Shown: positions 1 through 13,800, numbered from the stretch's first letter. The stretch is 64,000 nucleotides of DNA from Sapria himalayana (GCA_029783825.1 JAREIK010002653.1:223117-287116); one strand, 5' to 3'. Made by a program: numbers and translations. The notes: generated by a model not told the origin, from the letters alone.

Positions 1-3000
1 AGTTCTATCTTCTCCAAGGATATTTGCAGTAGCATCTTTCTTGTTTCCTTCTAGGCATTTTTCCAAGCTTTCTATCTTGACATGAGTTAGAATCTTAAGA
101 TGATCTTCAGTGCCTTTTACTAGCCATTCAGGACCAATCCTCTAGCATTGAAGAGGAGTTAATTTCTTTGTAGTGATCTTGATAGTGTATTTAAAAGTTT
201 AATGACTAATGAAAGAAAAGAGGACTGGAAGCAAGAGGAAGTAAAAAAAAATGCTAGCAGAGACCTCACTTGGTCTCAAGTGGGTCAGTGAGCTGGAGTG
301 GGAAAAAGGCTACTTAGAAGAATGATGAGTTGCAAGCACCCTTCCTAAATTTAAATTATGGTTCAACCTTTTTCATAGCAACTAGCTTTCATGGTTTTCA
401 TGTGATTATCAATACTTTTTTGCTTGGTTTGAGGAACCTTTAGTCAAAAGAACGGGAAGGTTTTTATTCTAGGACGGAGTTGTAAGATACAAAAATGTCA
501 CGTTCGGTTCCTTTGAGAAGGGTGTGAGAATCACCTATCAGGCTTGATGAACATCCACAGAGTTGCATACCTTCTCACCTGCTCCATGCACATTGCTTTC
601 TTTAGGAGGTTGGCCACCTATCTTAGATCTTCACATTTTAAAGAAGATCCCGAGCTCAATTTGGTTTAGTATCAAGGTGATTCTTTTTCTATTCCTATAT
701 ATATGGGTACATGCAGCATTTCCATGATATCATTATGATCAATTAATTGGACTTGGCTGAAAAGTGTTCTTGCCTCTATCATTAGCACATGTAGTCACCT
801 TTTCTGATATTTTTGTCACATTTCAATTACTTTCTTAATTATGAATTATATGTTAAAAAGTATAATCTTGGGTAATGGTAGGCCCCGAAAATGCCCTCAT
901 TGGGGATCAAAAGGAACCTTGTGACTCTGTTAAATGTTCTTCGGACATGAATTTATTTTTATATAAAGATGTATCATTGATAGGATTCTCACTTTGATTG
1001 TACTTGTACTACTCGATAAACCTTATTTGCTTCCCATACCTAGGCCAAATCATAAAGGTTGTACGAGAGACATTTGTTCGTCATCACCAACATGTTTCAA
1101 GACCCTGTCAGTGTAACCCTCGATCTAGGATTCCATAGCCATCATGTTCTATTTGTGAATGATGATAGGCCCGCCTCTTTAATCCTACTTTATCTATCAT
1201 TGTTTGGACTATCTCGGGTGATTGCCTTATCTCAACCTATTAGCAAGGCAAACCTTAGAGTAAATCACAAGGATAATGATGGCATTGTAGAAGATCAGAA
1301 AACTAACTTCAGTGATATATGTAGGAAGTCTATCCCATGGATCACATATCTCTCAAATGGTATGGTCTGAGAGCCTACATAGAAAGAAACCCCTTATGAT
1401 GACCGAGGTAGAGGTGGAGATCACCCCATAAGACATAAAAAATGGCCTTTTGCCACTAAGAAATAAGAATTGTTCATTCACAAGTCAGGTTCATAAAGAG
1501 GAGGAAACTTACAATTTCACATTGAGAGTCAATGATCTTTTCAATGGTGTATAGATAAACATGCTTTGAACAAGAAATTTGTATCCAAATAAAGGTTTGT
1601 TTGCTATGATCAGGAATCCCTTACTTTGATATGGCACACTACTCTTACATACATGCTTCATGATATCTTGTGATCCGCTAATTCATCTCAATCTCTGATA
1701 GGAAGTTGATAGAGTCAGCAAAAGAAGTGGCAATGGTAGAAGAAATCTTATTTCAATTCAAGGTTCCATGGATATGAAACAAAGGACGTGGTTGGTTAGG
1801 TCACACCTCTTTTTAGAGTTAAGATAGATCAAAGCATAAAGTCCAGAACCGCAAGATTTTATTGACAAGCAATGCATATTATTGAAAAGAAAAGTGAGAC
1901 TTGTAACTACCATTATGCACCTTATTTTTACCCTCTCTGCTCCTTACTAAAGAAATGCATTAAGGGTCAATCATTTTTTCTATGGGCATTCCTACTTAAT
2001 ATAACAGTTATATCTGATTCCTTTGATGAAGCAACTAAACATTCTAGTTATATCTAATCCCTCATGTTTACTGAGCACATATATTCTAAGAAACTTTGAC
2101 TAAGCTTCTTCTATGAGCTAAAATTGAACTGAATGTTCCAAGTGCATCTAGTAAAAATTTTGAAAATTTTTTTTCTGTTTCAATAAAATCTCTCCGTGAG
2201 TTTGAGCTCCTGATTTTGAACTAAGGTAAAGTAGTCCCTGCTTGTCTTGATTACTGAGTCACAATATCAATGCATAAGTAAGAGTGAGAAATAGAATGAA
2301 ATGGAATTATTGTTGCATTTATTAAAGCAAGGAGCATGGTAGTTTACTTGTGGGAATAAGGGAATACGATGCCAAAAAGAAAGGATTGAATAGATGAGTA
2401 GAGTAGTGAGTGTCAGAAAATGGACCAGGCATGTGATATGTTTGATAGAGAAATAGTTTTCTTTGATGGAGATATGGTGTCGACAAAGAAAGCAATGAGA
2501 GCAATTCTAGTAATGAGGAGGGGAAAAATGAAACAAAATAAAAGGAGCTGCTTTATCTATTTTCTTATTTTATAATTCCCTGTTATTGGCTATGAGAGAG
2601 GACTTGCATTTCTACAAAAATCCCTAGGAAAGAATCACATGAAAAAGTTAAATTGGTTTGGCTCTTTGTTTGTAGGAATCAGGCATTCCACTCTGGTGAG
2701 GTAAATAGTATATATGGATTCCCTCCCTCTTCGACATCCTTTAGTTTTTACCTTGTTTCCCACCTTAAGAAAAAAATGCATTGAATATACTATATCTACT
2801 CAGATTTGGAAGTGAAGGGATCTATTCAAAGACACATAATGAATGATAGGAAAGTGAGTTCTTTCAGTTGGCATTCATTAGTACAGTTGGGTAGGAGTCC
2901 CTATATTCTCATCCACTCTGTCTTTAAAGTGGTTGGATTGAATTCGATTATTATATATATAGCTATACAAGTAATAGCTTGTCAATATTTCTTTCCTTTT

Positions 3001-6000
3001 TTCTGCTATTGAATGGAACTCCCCAAGCCTTCAGTGTTGAAATGAATTTGCTTTTGTCTCTGCGTCGCTTAGGCTGGTTCAATGTCTTGGGAGGAATAAG
3101 TAATAGTAGGTCTTGCTGCTGAGTTACATCACAATGATTCTTTCCTACCACCTTCATGTGGAAGAATAATGAATAAAAAAAATTGTGTAGATACATCTAT
3201 TCCCATGGTTCAAAGAAAGTTTGTTGTGAAAGTAAAATCTATCCATTCCTTTTTTTTCCATGGGATGCTCAAGCTGACTCGGCCAAAATCAATAGTATTG
3301 GCCAATCGATCAAATAAAGATTTCTTCTCCCAGCTTCTAAATGAGCAAGTGGTTTTCCATTTTCTCTTAGTATTGGCCTCAATAGATCAATCTCTTGGAC
3401 AAAGTAGACTGCACGGCTTTGCTCATTCTTCTAAAAGATAAAAGATGGACTCATGCTTGAATCTGATATGAGTCAAATCAAATAGTAGTAGAGACATCAA
3501 TCTTTCAAGAGAATAGTAAGATCCCTCATTGTTCATTTGGCTGGGAACAAGATTATGTAGGTTAATCCTTCATGAGATCCTTTGGGACTAAATAAGTCAG
3601 TTATATAGTACAAGAATAGGATTTGATAAATTTAGTAGGGAAGAGAGAAGACTCATCCAAAGTGGAAAATAGATAGATATATTTTATTAGCTACAAGTGA
3701 ACCTTTGTAAAATAGTTATTAATGTAATCAAGAAAGAACTTAACTTATCAAATCGGGCAATAAGAATTTCAAAACTTGACAAAGAGGGAGTCCTCTTTTT
3801 TGGATGGCAATGAACTGACAGAACTGATCCCCTAAAATGTAACCCTAAAGATTAGAAAACTCTAACAACCAATTCAAATTTTTGAAACATAAAGATGAAT
3901 CAGTCTTATAGTGAAAATTCATAGAGTAGGAAAGGAATTAACTTTTTCGAGCAAAGCCATCTCATACTAGCTTAGAATAATAGAAAAGCAAGGCAGACTA
4001 GTATGATTTGTATTTATTACTTTCAACCTTTTCTTATTTAGATTCTTTAATCAATTTTCTTTTCTATGCTCCTACCTTCTCTTTTTTAGGTATGAACATT
4101 GAATTATTGATATCTGCATTATACTTCTTGACCCATAGCCAATAGAGCACTAACTTCTTGACTATAGGGCTGACGAAGCTATTGCCAAAGAGTTAGGATT
4201 GATCTATGGGCCATGGGCTAATTCTTCAATGCCCCTTATTTATATGCCATCCATCTTTGAGGAGGTCTTCGATCCTATAAGATTTCCAAGATCAAGAGAA
4301 GTTCTTTCTTTAATAGCATCTATGCAGAAAAGGGATATGACACTTGATAGCAAGACCATCTAAAGTAATAGAACTAGAGGCAATTACATTCACATATGCT
4401 GAAAAAAAATTCTCAAACCTATGAGTGAGCAAAGAAAGCAAATATATAAGCTTGAAAGCTGGAGTGCTCTGGTGCACACTTCTATTTTCTTACTGAGTCA
4501 ATAACATTGGATTCAAGGGATGCCTATTACCCCCTCTTCCCTACTTTCCTAAAAGTAGCAAATGCATTCATTCTACCTATAACCATAGATTACTTTGCTA
4601 CAAAGTGTCATGCTTAAAAACTTGAAGGAGCTTACATTTGACTAAGGAAGAAGTTTACTATGGACAAGGCATGAAACGGTTTCATCACTTGCTAGGCAAT
4701 ACACCTTGTTGCAATCCTTGGGTGCTGACTTTTTCTATTATCAATATCATTTCTCTTATCGATTAATTTTCTAACAAGGCATTTGTCCAATAATGAATAT
4801 GGAACTTTAGCAATATGACTCTAAGAAAAGAAATTTAACCACTAATATTTATGCTCATTTACTACCTACCATACTTACCATGCCTACTATGCTTACTAAC
4901 CCACTAACCACTAACTCCTATCATGCATACATCATGATATTCTCTTTACCTCAAACAATATTCCTTCTTTACCCTACTACTCCTGATTATTGATAGCAAA
5001 GGAAAGAGAGAAGACCGTACCTAGCCAAATGTCTTGACTTCACCATTATGCACAATTCAAATAGACTTGTTTGATTCCAAGAGCAAAAATAGCATTGGTT
5101 TTCCTATCTGACAACCTAGGAGTAGTACTTGCTAAAACTAAAGGGTTTCTCTCTCTTCACACATGAAAGCTCAAAGTAGTCTAGCTAAGTCAATTCAAGC
5201 AGTGTTAGATACATATTTAATAGACGTTGATTCTATTCTTTCTTCAATCAATTTGATTCCTATCTTTTCCAAGGGGATACTCACTTTACGCTCTATAGAA
5301 TCTTAGTTCCAGCGGAAGGCTAAGTAAAGTATGTTGGCAAGTTCAATCCATCTCCTCAAGGAAAAATCAGAGATGAGAATCCAAAAGCTCTATAAGGGAT
5401 AAGCATTCACACACAAGACCAGACAACCTAGGTATTGCAATAATAGGAAAGAGAGCACATCTTATGCGTGCATGAAGTGCGGTTAGCTTTCTTTTCTAAC
5501 TCCTCTATTAAGAACCAATTCAGGTCATGCCTGTTAGATTAGTGCTACTCTATGCCTTTCTTTTCTCATCCAATATCGAATGAAAGGAGAGGAAAACAAT
5601 GGTTATGAATTGAAAAAATTTAGCCATTAATTAATTAAGTAGTAGTGAGGCATTAGTATGGAGTTGCATCAGCTATGGATATAGACTAGGCTAGGGGATG
5701 GAATCTCTTCTATTCTCTTCACTTACACCTTATACTTCCATTGAGTCTAACGAGGCTTAGGTGGAGTGTGGAACCTCCCACTATGAACCGAGACTATGCA
5801 AAGGAAGAAAATCACTTAGCGTGCCCCTATAAAGTAAAGTAAGACTATAAAGGCCCACGGACAATAAAACAGCATATAAGCTTCACTGAATTTCTCATAA
5901 ACCTTGATTTCACTACGCTCAATAAGAATCCAAATAGTGGAAATCAGTTTGTGTTCCACTTCTAAAGTCAATCATCTTTTCCCAAATGTGAACTTCAGAT

Positions 6001-7930
6001 GATTCTCTGGTAGTTCTATTCCTTTTTACTTGATTTCTGATTCAACAAAACCTGAATGGGAAGAAGAGGGTCAGCTAAAATATGGTCCACTTTGTACATT
6101 TTTTGAGGCGGACTAATCAGGCTTTTTTTTAAATGTAAGATGACTTATCACCAAAGGTGGCAATAGGAATGAAGGAGGCAGGAGTGGTAGCTTTCCCAAG
6201 TAATTCCTAATCTTTGACCAGCATCAATCATAGGTTTCACTACCTAGAGAAAGTCTAACCTTATTCTTCCCCATCCAACTTGAAAGCAAAGATCAAAAAG
6301 TAATTTCTTTGGGGTAACCAGCTAGCAAGAAAAGGATATGACTAATAATCTGAAATTTTCATTGATCAACAATTAGAAAGTAGCTATAGTCAGGTCATGA
6401 TGAGTTGGTTGAGCAATAAGAGGATAATCGATCTAAAACCACAGTTAGAGTCCTAAGTAAAATATTAGTTGGACATAATGGACCCATCGATAAATTTATT
6501 GGCTAAGACCCGTTTTCTTTTCTTAGTTTAATTTTCTCTTGAAAGTCAAACAAATTCTTTGGTACTTTACCTACAAGCACTACATTAAGTGTGATTCTAA
6601 TTCTAGCATATGCTTAGCTACACCTACCAAGCACTAAAGGCAAAAGTCATTTTTATCTTTTTACTAGGAGGGACTCTAAACCCACTTTTTCCTACTTGAA
6701 GGGTTTCTTAGGTGGCAAAATTAGTGATGGTATGGCAAACGGTGCCACAATGTGATAGGTCTTAAATAAAAAAAGATTAGTCCGTACAATAGACATACAC
6801 ATAAAAAATAAGTGGGAGTGAGGGTAGCTCCTGAGGAGTGAGAATCGAGGCAACCCTAGAGAGATATGAAGGGGTCGCTAAAAATCATCTATAAGAGTTT
6901 TGGAATTCGGTGAGGGAGGTACTAGCTGAGAAAGTAATGTGAGTTGGTTTGAATGTTTCCTAAGAAGGAGATGATTGGTCTTGATTGGGAAAGTACACAT
7001 GATGTGCATGTGAGTAATGTTTCTAGAATTACAACACTACTGGTGCTTGGGGAATAATGTAAGACCAAGTGAATAGAGACAAGCATCAACTAGTGGCATT
7101 CATTTAGGAGTGATGTCAAAGTCTAAGGTGAAGAGAAGGATAATTCTTAATTAGAATTGTTAACCAATTATAGAGTGCGAGATCCAAGGTAATCCTCAGA
7201 ATACAATTGAATAAATGCTTCCATAGGCACCTCTACAAACATAGTAAACCTCTAGGATCTTAAAGGAGCTAAGATGTGCTCTAGAAAAAGCTCGATCAGA
7301 AGACATGATGGTGTTGAACTTCCTTAAAAGAAAAAGTTTCTCTTGCTTTTTTTAACATACTTTATTTTATAAAAACAAAGAAAAAAAATACTAGTGTCAC
7401 TTCCTTCCTATCCAAGAATCCCTATTACTGTTATATTATTTAGGGTAAGATTTTATTTTTTTTTTCTATGATGACTTTTTTAGACGCCTTTCTTGGCTAG
7501 GATAGGCTTCCTCGCTATCCAAGAACAACAAAAATAAAGGTATCTATACCAAAGGTACTGCCTAGTTCTAGGATTTGAGTGATACTAATTTCTCTAATTC
7601 AGCACCATTAGCTCTCTTCTATATAGTAGTTGGATAATAGGACATCATTTTTTCAATGACAAGAGTAGTATCATAAACCAATTCATCAAAAACATTTGAG
7701 GGGGCTAAAATCCTATAGATGATTCATTTTTTCTTTCTTCTCTTCTAGTTGTAGTAATAGATTCTTTGATTTTTTATGATTTATGAATAGAATTGTCCTT
7801 TCTTTAGTATTCAATTTCTAATAACTAAAATCATATTTTTTTTGAGTGATAAAAGCATAAGGAAAGGAGCGGAAAAGCACTTCTTCTCCACATGCTAGGA
7901 TTTAAGCGTTCATCATGACATCTACATACA
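1..7930. other. Possible nuclear insertion of mitochondrial-type DNA, no intact gene
   Basis: The stretch is visibly less AT-rich than the 11-60 kb region and lacks the poly-A/T runs and transposon modules seen there. Its texture (short purine and pyrimidine blocks, few microsatellites, scattered short open frames of 60-110 codons) is like plant mitochondrial intergenic DNA, and the only recognisable piece in it (1059-1382) belongs to a class normally found in plant mitochondrial genomes. I see no mitochondrial gene, tRNA or rRNA. The right edge is uncertain: after about 6.7 kb the composition drifts, and the Gypsy gag relic begins near 7.94 kb. Other possibilities are an old intron or decayed retrotransposon. 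Inference only. Confidence 0.3.
1059..1382 (+). pseudogene. Mitovirus-like RNA polymerase relic (plant mitochondrial type)
   Basis: An open frame of 103 codons runs from 1059 to a TGA at 1368-1370. At about 1186-1251 it reads LFGLSRVIALSQPISKA, which resembles the N-terminal part of mitovirus RNA-dependent RNA polymerases and of their non-retroviral copies in plant mitochondrial DNA. The same frame goes on after the TGA and meets a TAG at 1380-1382. Both stops fall in a short Gly- and Pro-containing stretch that looks conserved in the family, so the gene is broken here. No catalytic GDD region is recognisable downstream, so only an N-terminal fragment is present. It sits in DNA that looks mitochondrial, which fits. 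The family call rests on motif resemblance over about 60 residues and could be wrong. Confidence 0.42.
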
Positions 7931-7939
7931 TTAACCAAT

Positions 7940-9060
7940 TAAAGAAAGACTATTTAATTGAGAAGTCATAGGCTATGAACCTTAGAGGGTCAACTTGCTC
8001 ATCCCCAGCAATAAGAGAAAAAATTCTAACCTTTTTTTGGGTAGTCACGAGAATGATGTGACCCAATAATGCCAATGAAGCATCCTTAGTCCGCCTTAAA
8101 ATATTTTTTAAATTGCTTTGCATTGGTAGGTGCAATTTATCTTTTATCATCACCACACTACTCCTTCTCCATTAGGTAAAGGGTGTCCTAAGTTGTTTTC
8201 TTGGTGGTTGGTGAACTATTTCCATATTCCAAAAAATCTATCTGCTACTCGAATTGCTGAGGTCAGGTCCTATAGATTTCATTTTTGTACCTCTTTCCAT
8301 GCCAACTCTTGGAGACCCACCTCAAACCTAAACACCTTGTATTGTTTTTCCATGTTCTCTATCTTCATCATCAATGACTGAAACTACCTAATATACTTAT
8401 GCATGGACCTAGTATGCCTTAGCCTATGCAAAACCTTTCTATCCTCTCATTAATGTAAAGGAAAACTATTTTTGCATTTCTCTTTTCAGATCATCCCAAT
8501 GTACGATTCTTGGATTATCAAGGACATCCTAATTGCTATTAAAGTAGGTTTTGGAATCCTCGCTAATGTAGCACAACCCAATTTTGAACCTTCTTTGCTT
8601 TAGGAATGTTATTCATTCAACTTAAATAAAATACAACCTCATGTCTCATAAGAAGTTCTCTAAGTCCATGGCATTTCCCTCTCTCAAGGACTTCTTGGGG
8701 CTAGATGCCTTCGCCTTAGTTAGATTCAGATGGTGCTGGATGGAGTCGAACAACTACTTTCTTCAACACTCCAATGCCTTCCTTCAACTCATAGATAACA
8801 CTCTAGAACCAATCCCTCAATAAGTGCATCTCATTTCTATACCCAAGCTCTAACTTACCATCCCGAGACTAGCCTAGAAGTTTGTAAAAAGCTCATGCAT
8901 TTCACCTTTGAAAATCTGTATTTTGGCATCCATCGTTTGAAATTTGGTATATACCATTTGTATCTTGGCATCTACTTTTTCAGCATGAATGGCTATTGCC
9001 TATGCCAGGAGTTCAAGTTCATCCTCCTCTCGATTTGTATGTCATTTGCTAAAGCAGTTT
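7940..9060 (-). pseudogene. Ty3/Gypsy retrotransposon gag relic
   Basis: On the reverse strand the translation gives, in several frames, pieces of a Gypsy-type capsid protein. The stretch at about 8282-8320 reads ELAWKEVQK, and 8231-8270 gives LTSAIRVADRF, both typical of the capsid C-terminal part that precedes a zinc knuckle. At about 8046-8090 the CCHC knuckle is visible but damaged: the first Cys and the His are kept, the second Cys reads Gly and the last Cys reads Tyr, followed by Pro-Lys-Lys and a stop. The upstream part (8900-9060) has charged, helical leader-like sequence. No matching protease, RT or integrase is seen at lower coordinates, where they would be expected, so the element is a 5' fragment. 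Frameshifts and stops rule out function. Confidence 0.65.
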
Positions 9061-10690
9061 CTTTTTTTTTTATTTATAAGAATCATTGATCCTCACTACG
9101 TGCTCATCAAGTTAGTCCCCCTTCTTTCATAACCTTACCGGGAATACAAGGGAATAGAACCACCTTGAAGATGTAAGGAAGAGCCTATTCATTTGTATTC
9201 ATGTGCATTTACTTCTTTTAAAATGGGCATATCCTATTCGATTTATATTAGGCTTTAATCTTGTATTCTTTATAATAAAACCATTACTCCTTACAATATT
9301 CATTATCTCTAGTTCTGACTTAAGAGTTAGACTAGGTAATCTATTCCTTCTTGAACAAAGTCTCTATCCTGATCTTGAGAGCAAAGAAAAGAAAATGCGA
9401 TGAGCCAGGGATCCCATCATGTTTGAAGCTCTGAAATGACCTTTTGGAAATACTATCCAGTTCCTAACCACAACTCGAAATGTAAATGACTAATAATGCT
9501 AAAAATTTGAAATCTTAAAGGAGGAGATCACTAACTCTTTATATGAAATACTAGATTAATATTCATAATTTACCATACCAAAATCTTTAAACACCTGCAT
9601 AGCAACCCTGATGCCTTTTAGACTAGCTTTTTTTTTCTTACTCTATTGGATCAATACTAGCCAAACACCTTACAAAACACACTTTAGAGCAAGCATGAAC
9701 TGACAAACTTGATTGACAACAATGCAGATGTCAGGTATGGTGAGAGTGAGGTATTGAAGGGTGACAACCATGTTACTTTATTATGTTGCATCAGAGAGAG
9801 GAATCGTATGTAGAGAGCTTTTAGCTAGATGCATGGGGTGTGGGATATGTCTTGGAGTCTTGCATTTGAGTGTAAGTAAGTAGATCCATAAAAGGTGTAA
9901 ATAGTGTGAATCAAGACTAGAAAAGTCGATGAAAATTTTGTAAATAAGATGGTTTTGATTCCCAAGAAAGAAATGAATTGAATATCACCAAGATCTCTCT
10001 TCTATGGTGATATGTGTAACTAGTCACTGAATGAAAGAATGGAGACAGTAAGATAATTAAGCAGGAAATAAACACATGATAAAGATCCAACTGTGAACTA
10101 CTCTATGCTGATTATTTTATCTTATTTGTTCTAGACAAATAAGATAAGCAGCTCCTCCTTGTTCCTAGTTTATCATCATTCCCCTCAGCCTACTTGAAGA
10201 AGTCAATCCTTGGATCTAGCTAAAGGCTCCATACACTAGAAGAAGCTAGGTCAACTTTTAGTTGCTCCCATTCCTCCTCATATAGGTCTAGATTGTTCTA
10301 TTCAGCTTAGAGACAAAATAAAATAATCATATTGATTAAAAAATTGGCTATCCAATAGGCATTAGGTTATCAATCATCCTGACAAAATCACTGGAAATCA
10401 TCATTAGGTGAATCTTATTGTAAACCAATAGACATCACCATCATCAACCATAAAGTTTTTTCATTAGGTATAATTACATAAAAAATGATACATCAAATAT
10501 CAAAAGAACTTCAATTGTATATATATTTGAGTGAGAATAAAACTATGAAGGTTAATTACTTGGGAAATATGTGTATTGCATGCATATATTGAAAGTCATG
10601 TCATAATACTTTGATAATTTCAAGACTATGCACTAAAACTAGAGTCTGGTGTATAAGATATGAAATCCATAAATTATACATGTGTGAACT
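9061..10690. other. Unassigned stretch with possible Gypsy primer-binding site
   Basis: No gene is supportable here. Reading the reverse strand, 9428-9439 keeps the second half (TCAGAGC) of a primer-binding site of the initiator-tRNA-Met type, at the right side of the gag relic to be its 5' end. If so, DNA from about 9.44 kb rightwards would be LTR, but I cannot delimit it. The rest (to 10.69 kb) shows no recognisable repeat or coding signal. Confidence 0.25.
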
Positions 10691-10728
10691 ATACTTGCAT
10701 TATCGATCCCAAGCCCATAAAAAGAAGC

Positions 10729-10853
10729 GTGTGTGTGTGTGTATATTTGTGTGTGAGTGTATGTAGTTGTATGAGTGAGTGAGTGTGTGTGTGTAGGTGT
10801 GCAGGTGTATGAGTGTGAGGGTGTGGTTGTGTGTCTGTGTGTGTATGTGAGTA

Positions 10854-10886
<33 letters not shown>
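10729..10886. repeat. Complex GT microsatellite
   Basis: About 158 bp of imperfect (GT)n broken by GA, TA and GC steps, ending in a pure run of about 16 GT units. It encodes nothing; the His/Thr-rich reverse frame is a repeat artefact. It is bracketed by a direct repeat (10695-10719 and 10915-10939). Confidence 0.95.
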
Positions 10887-10888
<2 letters not shown>

Positions 10889-11339
10889 TAGTCCTTCACC
10901 TTTGTAAGTTATGCTTACATTATTAATCCCAAGCCCATACAAAATAGGTGGTGGCATCAAGTAGACAGTCAATCTTAATAAACTTATTATAATTTTTTTA
11001 TGGATTATAAAATACTAATACACACCGATAATAGAAGTTGCCCAGATTAAGCAACATACTACATATCTTGAATATCGTGGCTTGGCAAGAATAGTTGCAA
11101 AGCCTTTCAATCATAATGACAAAAAGCAAGGGTTGTCACACCTTTTTGGATGATGGTGGTATCAAAATATTAGCACAAGTTAATAAATTTAGAATAGGTT
11201 ATTGAAATCTTAATAAAACTTAATAAACTTATTTGTCTCATTAAATAATAAGTACTTAAATTTAATATAGATAATTATAAAGATTGATAATTATTTGTCT
11301 CATTAAAACATAGAAATATTAATATAGGATATTTACAAG
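10887..11339. other. AT-rich spacer, no gene
   Basis: Contains the second copy of the direct repeat flanking the microsatellite and a short local duplication around 11215-11300 (the words TTTGTCTCATTA and GATAATTAT recur). Nothing else is recognisable. Confidence 0.4.
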
Positions 11340-13800
11340 AGAGAAGTAAAAAAGTGAGAGAAAGTTATGAAGATTGATAATTATAAACTTTATTACACAT
11401 GCAATGAGACAAATAAGAATGGTGTTGGAATGATTATAAATGAAGATTAAAAAAACTAAAAAATAAATGCTAGAAAAATTAATGATAAATTGATATAAAT
11501 CAAACTAAAAATGGTTGAAATATTCCTAAATGGAACTAGTATCTATGCTCCACAAAAAGGAATTAGTGAAAAAATAAATAAAATATTTTGGAAAATATAG
11601 TTAGATTAGTGCGCGGTAAACCATGGAAAAAATCATAATTGATAAAGACTAAAATGAGCATTTGTGAGTAAATAATAAAGATTTTGACAGTCATCAATAT
11701 AGATATGAGTTTGGAGAAAAAGATAGATTGGGAGGAATAATCTTATATTTTATTTGTCTTATGATCTTTTTATAGCTAATATCAACATTAAAAAAATGAA
11801 TATTTGATGACTTTCAAAAAAAAATTAATGAGCCAAATACTTTTCTTTCTCATTTGGAGAGAGGACAAAATATTATGCAAATATTATAAAATGATATTTA
11901 ATTTGTCAAATCATTCAACATAAAATAGTCATAATTGAATTGCATCTTGAAAAATATATTCATAGAGAGACTTCAATTAAATATCTGAAAATAAAATGAT
12001 AGAACACAAAAGGAGAAATCATAATTCGAAAAAAGCTAGATAACAAAATTAATTAGTCTTAGGGCATAGTTGCAAATAATATGTTGAAATGAAGTTATAT
12101 AATGTATACAAAAAGTATCTAAAAATACTCTAGGCATATCTAAAAGAAACATTTACTTGTATAAAAAAATAGGATGGTGAAAACCTATGGTTCAATAAAC
12201 TATTAAGAAGAAACAAACTTATTTTAAATATATAGAAGAGCAAAATTAAAATTATTATGTTATGTATTCGATAATAAAAAGTTAAAAGAGTAATGAGTAA
12301 AATTAAATTTAAGACATATGATGTGTTATTTTATAAAGTACAAAGTAAAGAAATGGAAAAATATATTTATAAGTTGGCAAAAATGAGATAGAAGAATAGT
12401 AGATAACATAGTCAAATAAAATATATTGAGAATAACAATAATTAGATCTTAATAATAGATAAAAAAATAAATATAGATAAGAAATATATTTCCATAATTT
12501 TTAAATAAGTTCATGAATTTAGATTTAAATATTATGGGTGGTAAATGACCAAAAAACTTTAGATATAAATGCCAAAAATATTAGAAAATCATGGTTGAGA
12601 AAGATGTGATATGGTTGACCATGTTGTTTAACCAGATCATTATGACCAAAAGGATTGTAATAATTATCACTATATTAAATTTATGAGTCATAATATATAA
12701 CTTTAGAAAAAATAGTAAAACACAGACTAAAAAAAGTGAGAATTCCAAAAAATCAATTTAGATTTATATTATGCATGCCTAATATAGAAACCACCTACTT
12801 AGTTAGACAATTAATCAAGAAAATACAAAAAAAAATAAAAAGATTTATGCATGCTATTTATTAATTTGGAGAAGACTTATGATCGAGTCCTAAGAAACTT
12901 AATTTAGTATATATTATACAAGAAATAAGTATCAAGTGTATATATTAAACTAATCAAAAACATGTATGAGAAAATAATGTGCAAAATTAGATTGGTTCAA
13001 GGTGTTGTTCATTATTTTTCAATAGTTATTAAAATACATCAAAAATCATCACTTAAATCTTATATTTTTATACTAATTATGGATTAATTGATATGAAATC
13101 TCTAAGAAGACATCCCTTGATATATGTTACTTAGATATGATCTATTATTGGTCAATAAAAACTAATAAAAATTAGGAAGAAAACTAAAAACTAAAGAGCT
13201 ATACATGAGCCCCAAGCATTTAAGATTAATCATAAGAAGATATAATATTTTAAATATAAGTTTAATCATGTTTAAAATTATAATAATATATTAATCTAAA
13301 TGAGAAATCAAAAAGTATTAAATATTAGTAATCTCAAATATTTAAACTTGATATAAAGTAAAAATTAGAAGATTGACAAGGATGTTTCACATATTATTAA
13401 TATTTGATAAATCAAATGAAGAGCCCCATCATATACTTTTTATGATAGAAGAGTATCAAGTACATTAAAAAAATTTATAAAATAACTATAAGATTAGTCA
13501 TGTTATATGAAAGTTGATATAAGACAACCAAGAAATAATGTACTCAAAGGATAAAGTTAGCAGAGATGTAAATGATATGATAAACATATGGTAAGACTAG
13601 GAATAATAAAATTAAAAAATAAATTTATTAGACTAGGAATAAATTTATTAGAAAAATTAAGCAATTTCAAGACATACCAATACAAAATGTATTTTGTTTT
13701 AATTACAAAATCATTAATAACAGATAAACTATTAAGTCACGATGATATCAGAATATACATGATTACTTATATATATATAATAAAAAAAATAAGTGTTTGA
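11340..13800 (+). pseudogene. RTE-clade LINE (non-LTR retrotransposon) relic
   Basis: Forward translation in shifting frames gives the two domains of an RTE-type LINE in the right order. Endonuclease: residues around 11421-11447 (GVGMIINED) and 11538-11576 (SIYAPQKGISEKI) match the APE-like endonuclease core, and a GEKDRLGG-like stretch follows near 11720. Reverse transcriptase: 12741-12850 gives an IPKNQFRF start followed by a Gln-Leu-Ile helix, and 12890 onwards a Tyr-Asp-Arg-Val-like motif; 12963-13005 reads MYEKIMCKIRLVQG, the segment before RT motif B. The C-terminal part (13560-13640, LKNKF) resembles the tail that follows RT. The 5' part of the endonuclease is missing, so the copy is probably 5'-truncated, as is common. 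Dozens of stops make it old. Confidence 0.75.

Noticed and set aside
6361..6440. tRNA-like stretch (GAGTTGGTTGAGCAATAAGAG)
   Set aside because: It resembles a D-arm, but no acceptor, anticodon or T-arm pairing can be built around it.
10700..10972. His/Thr repeat protein on the reverse strand
   Set aside because: Translation of the GT microsatellite.
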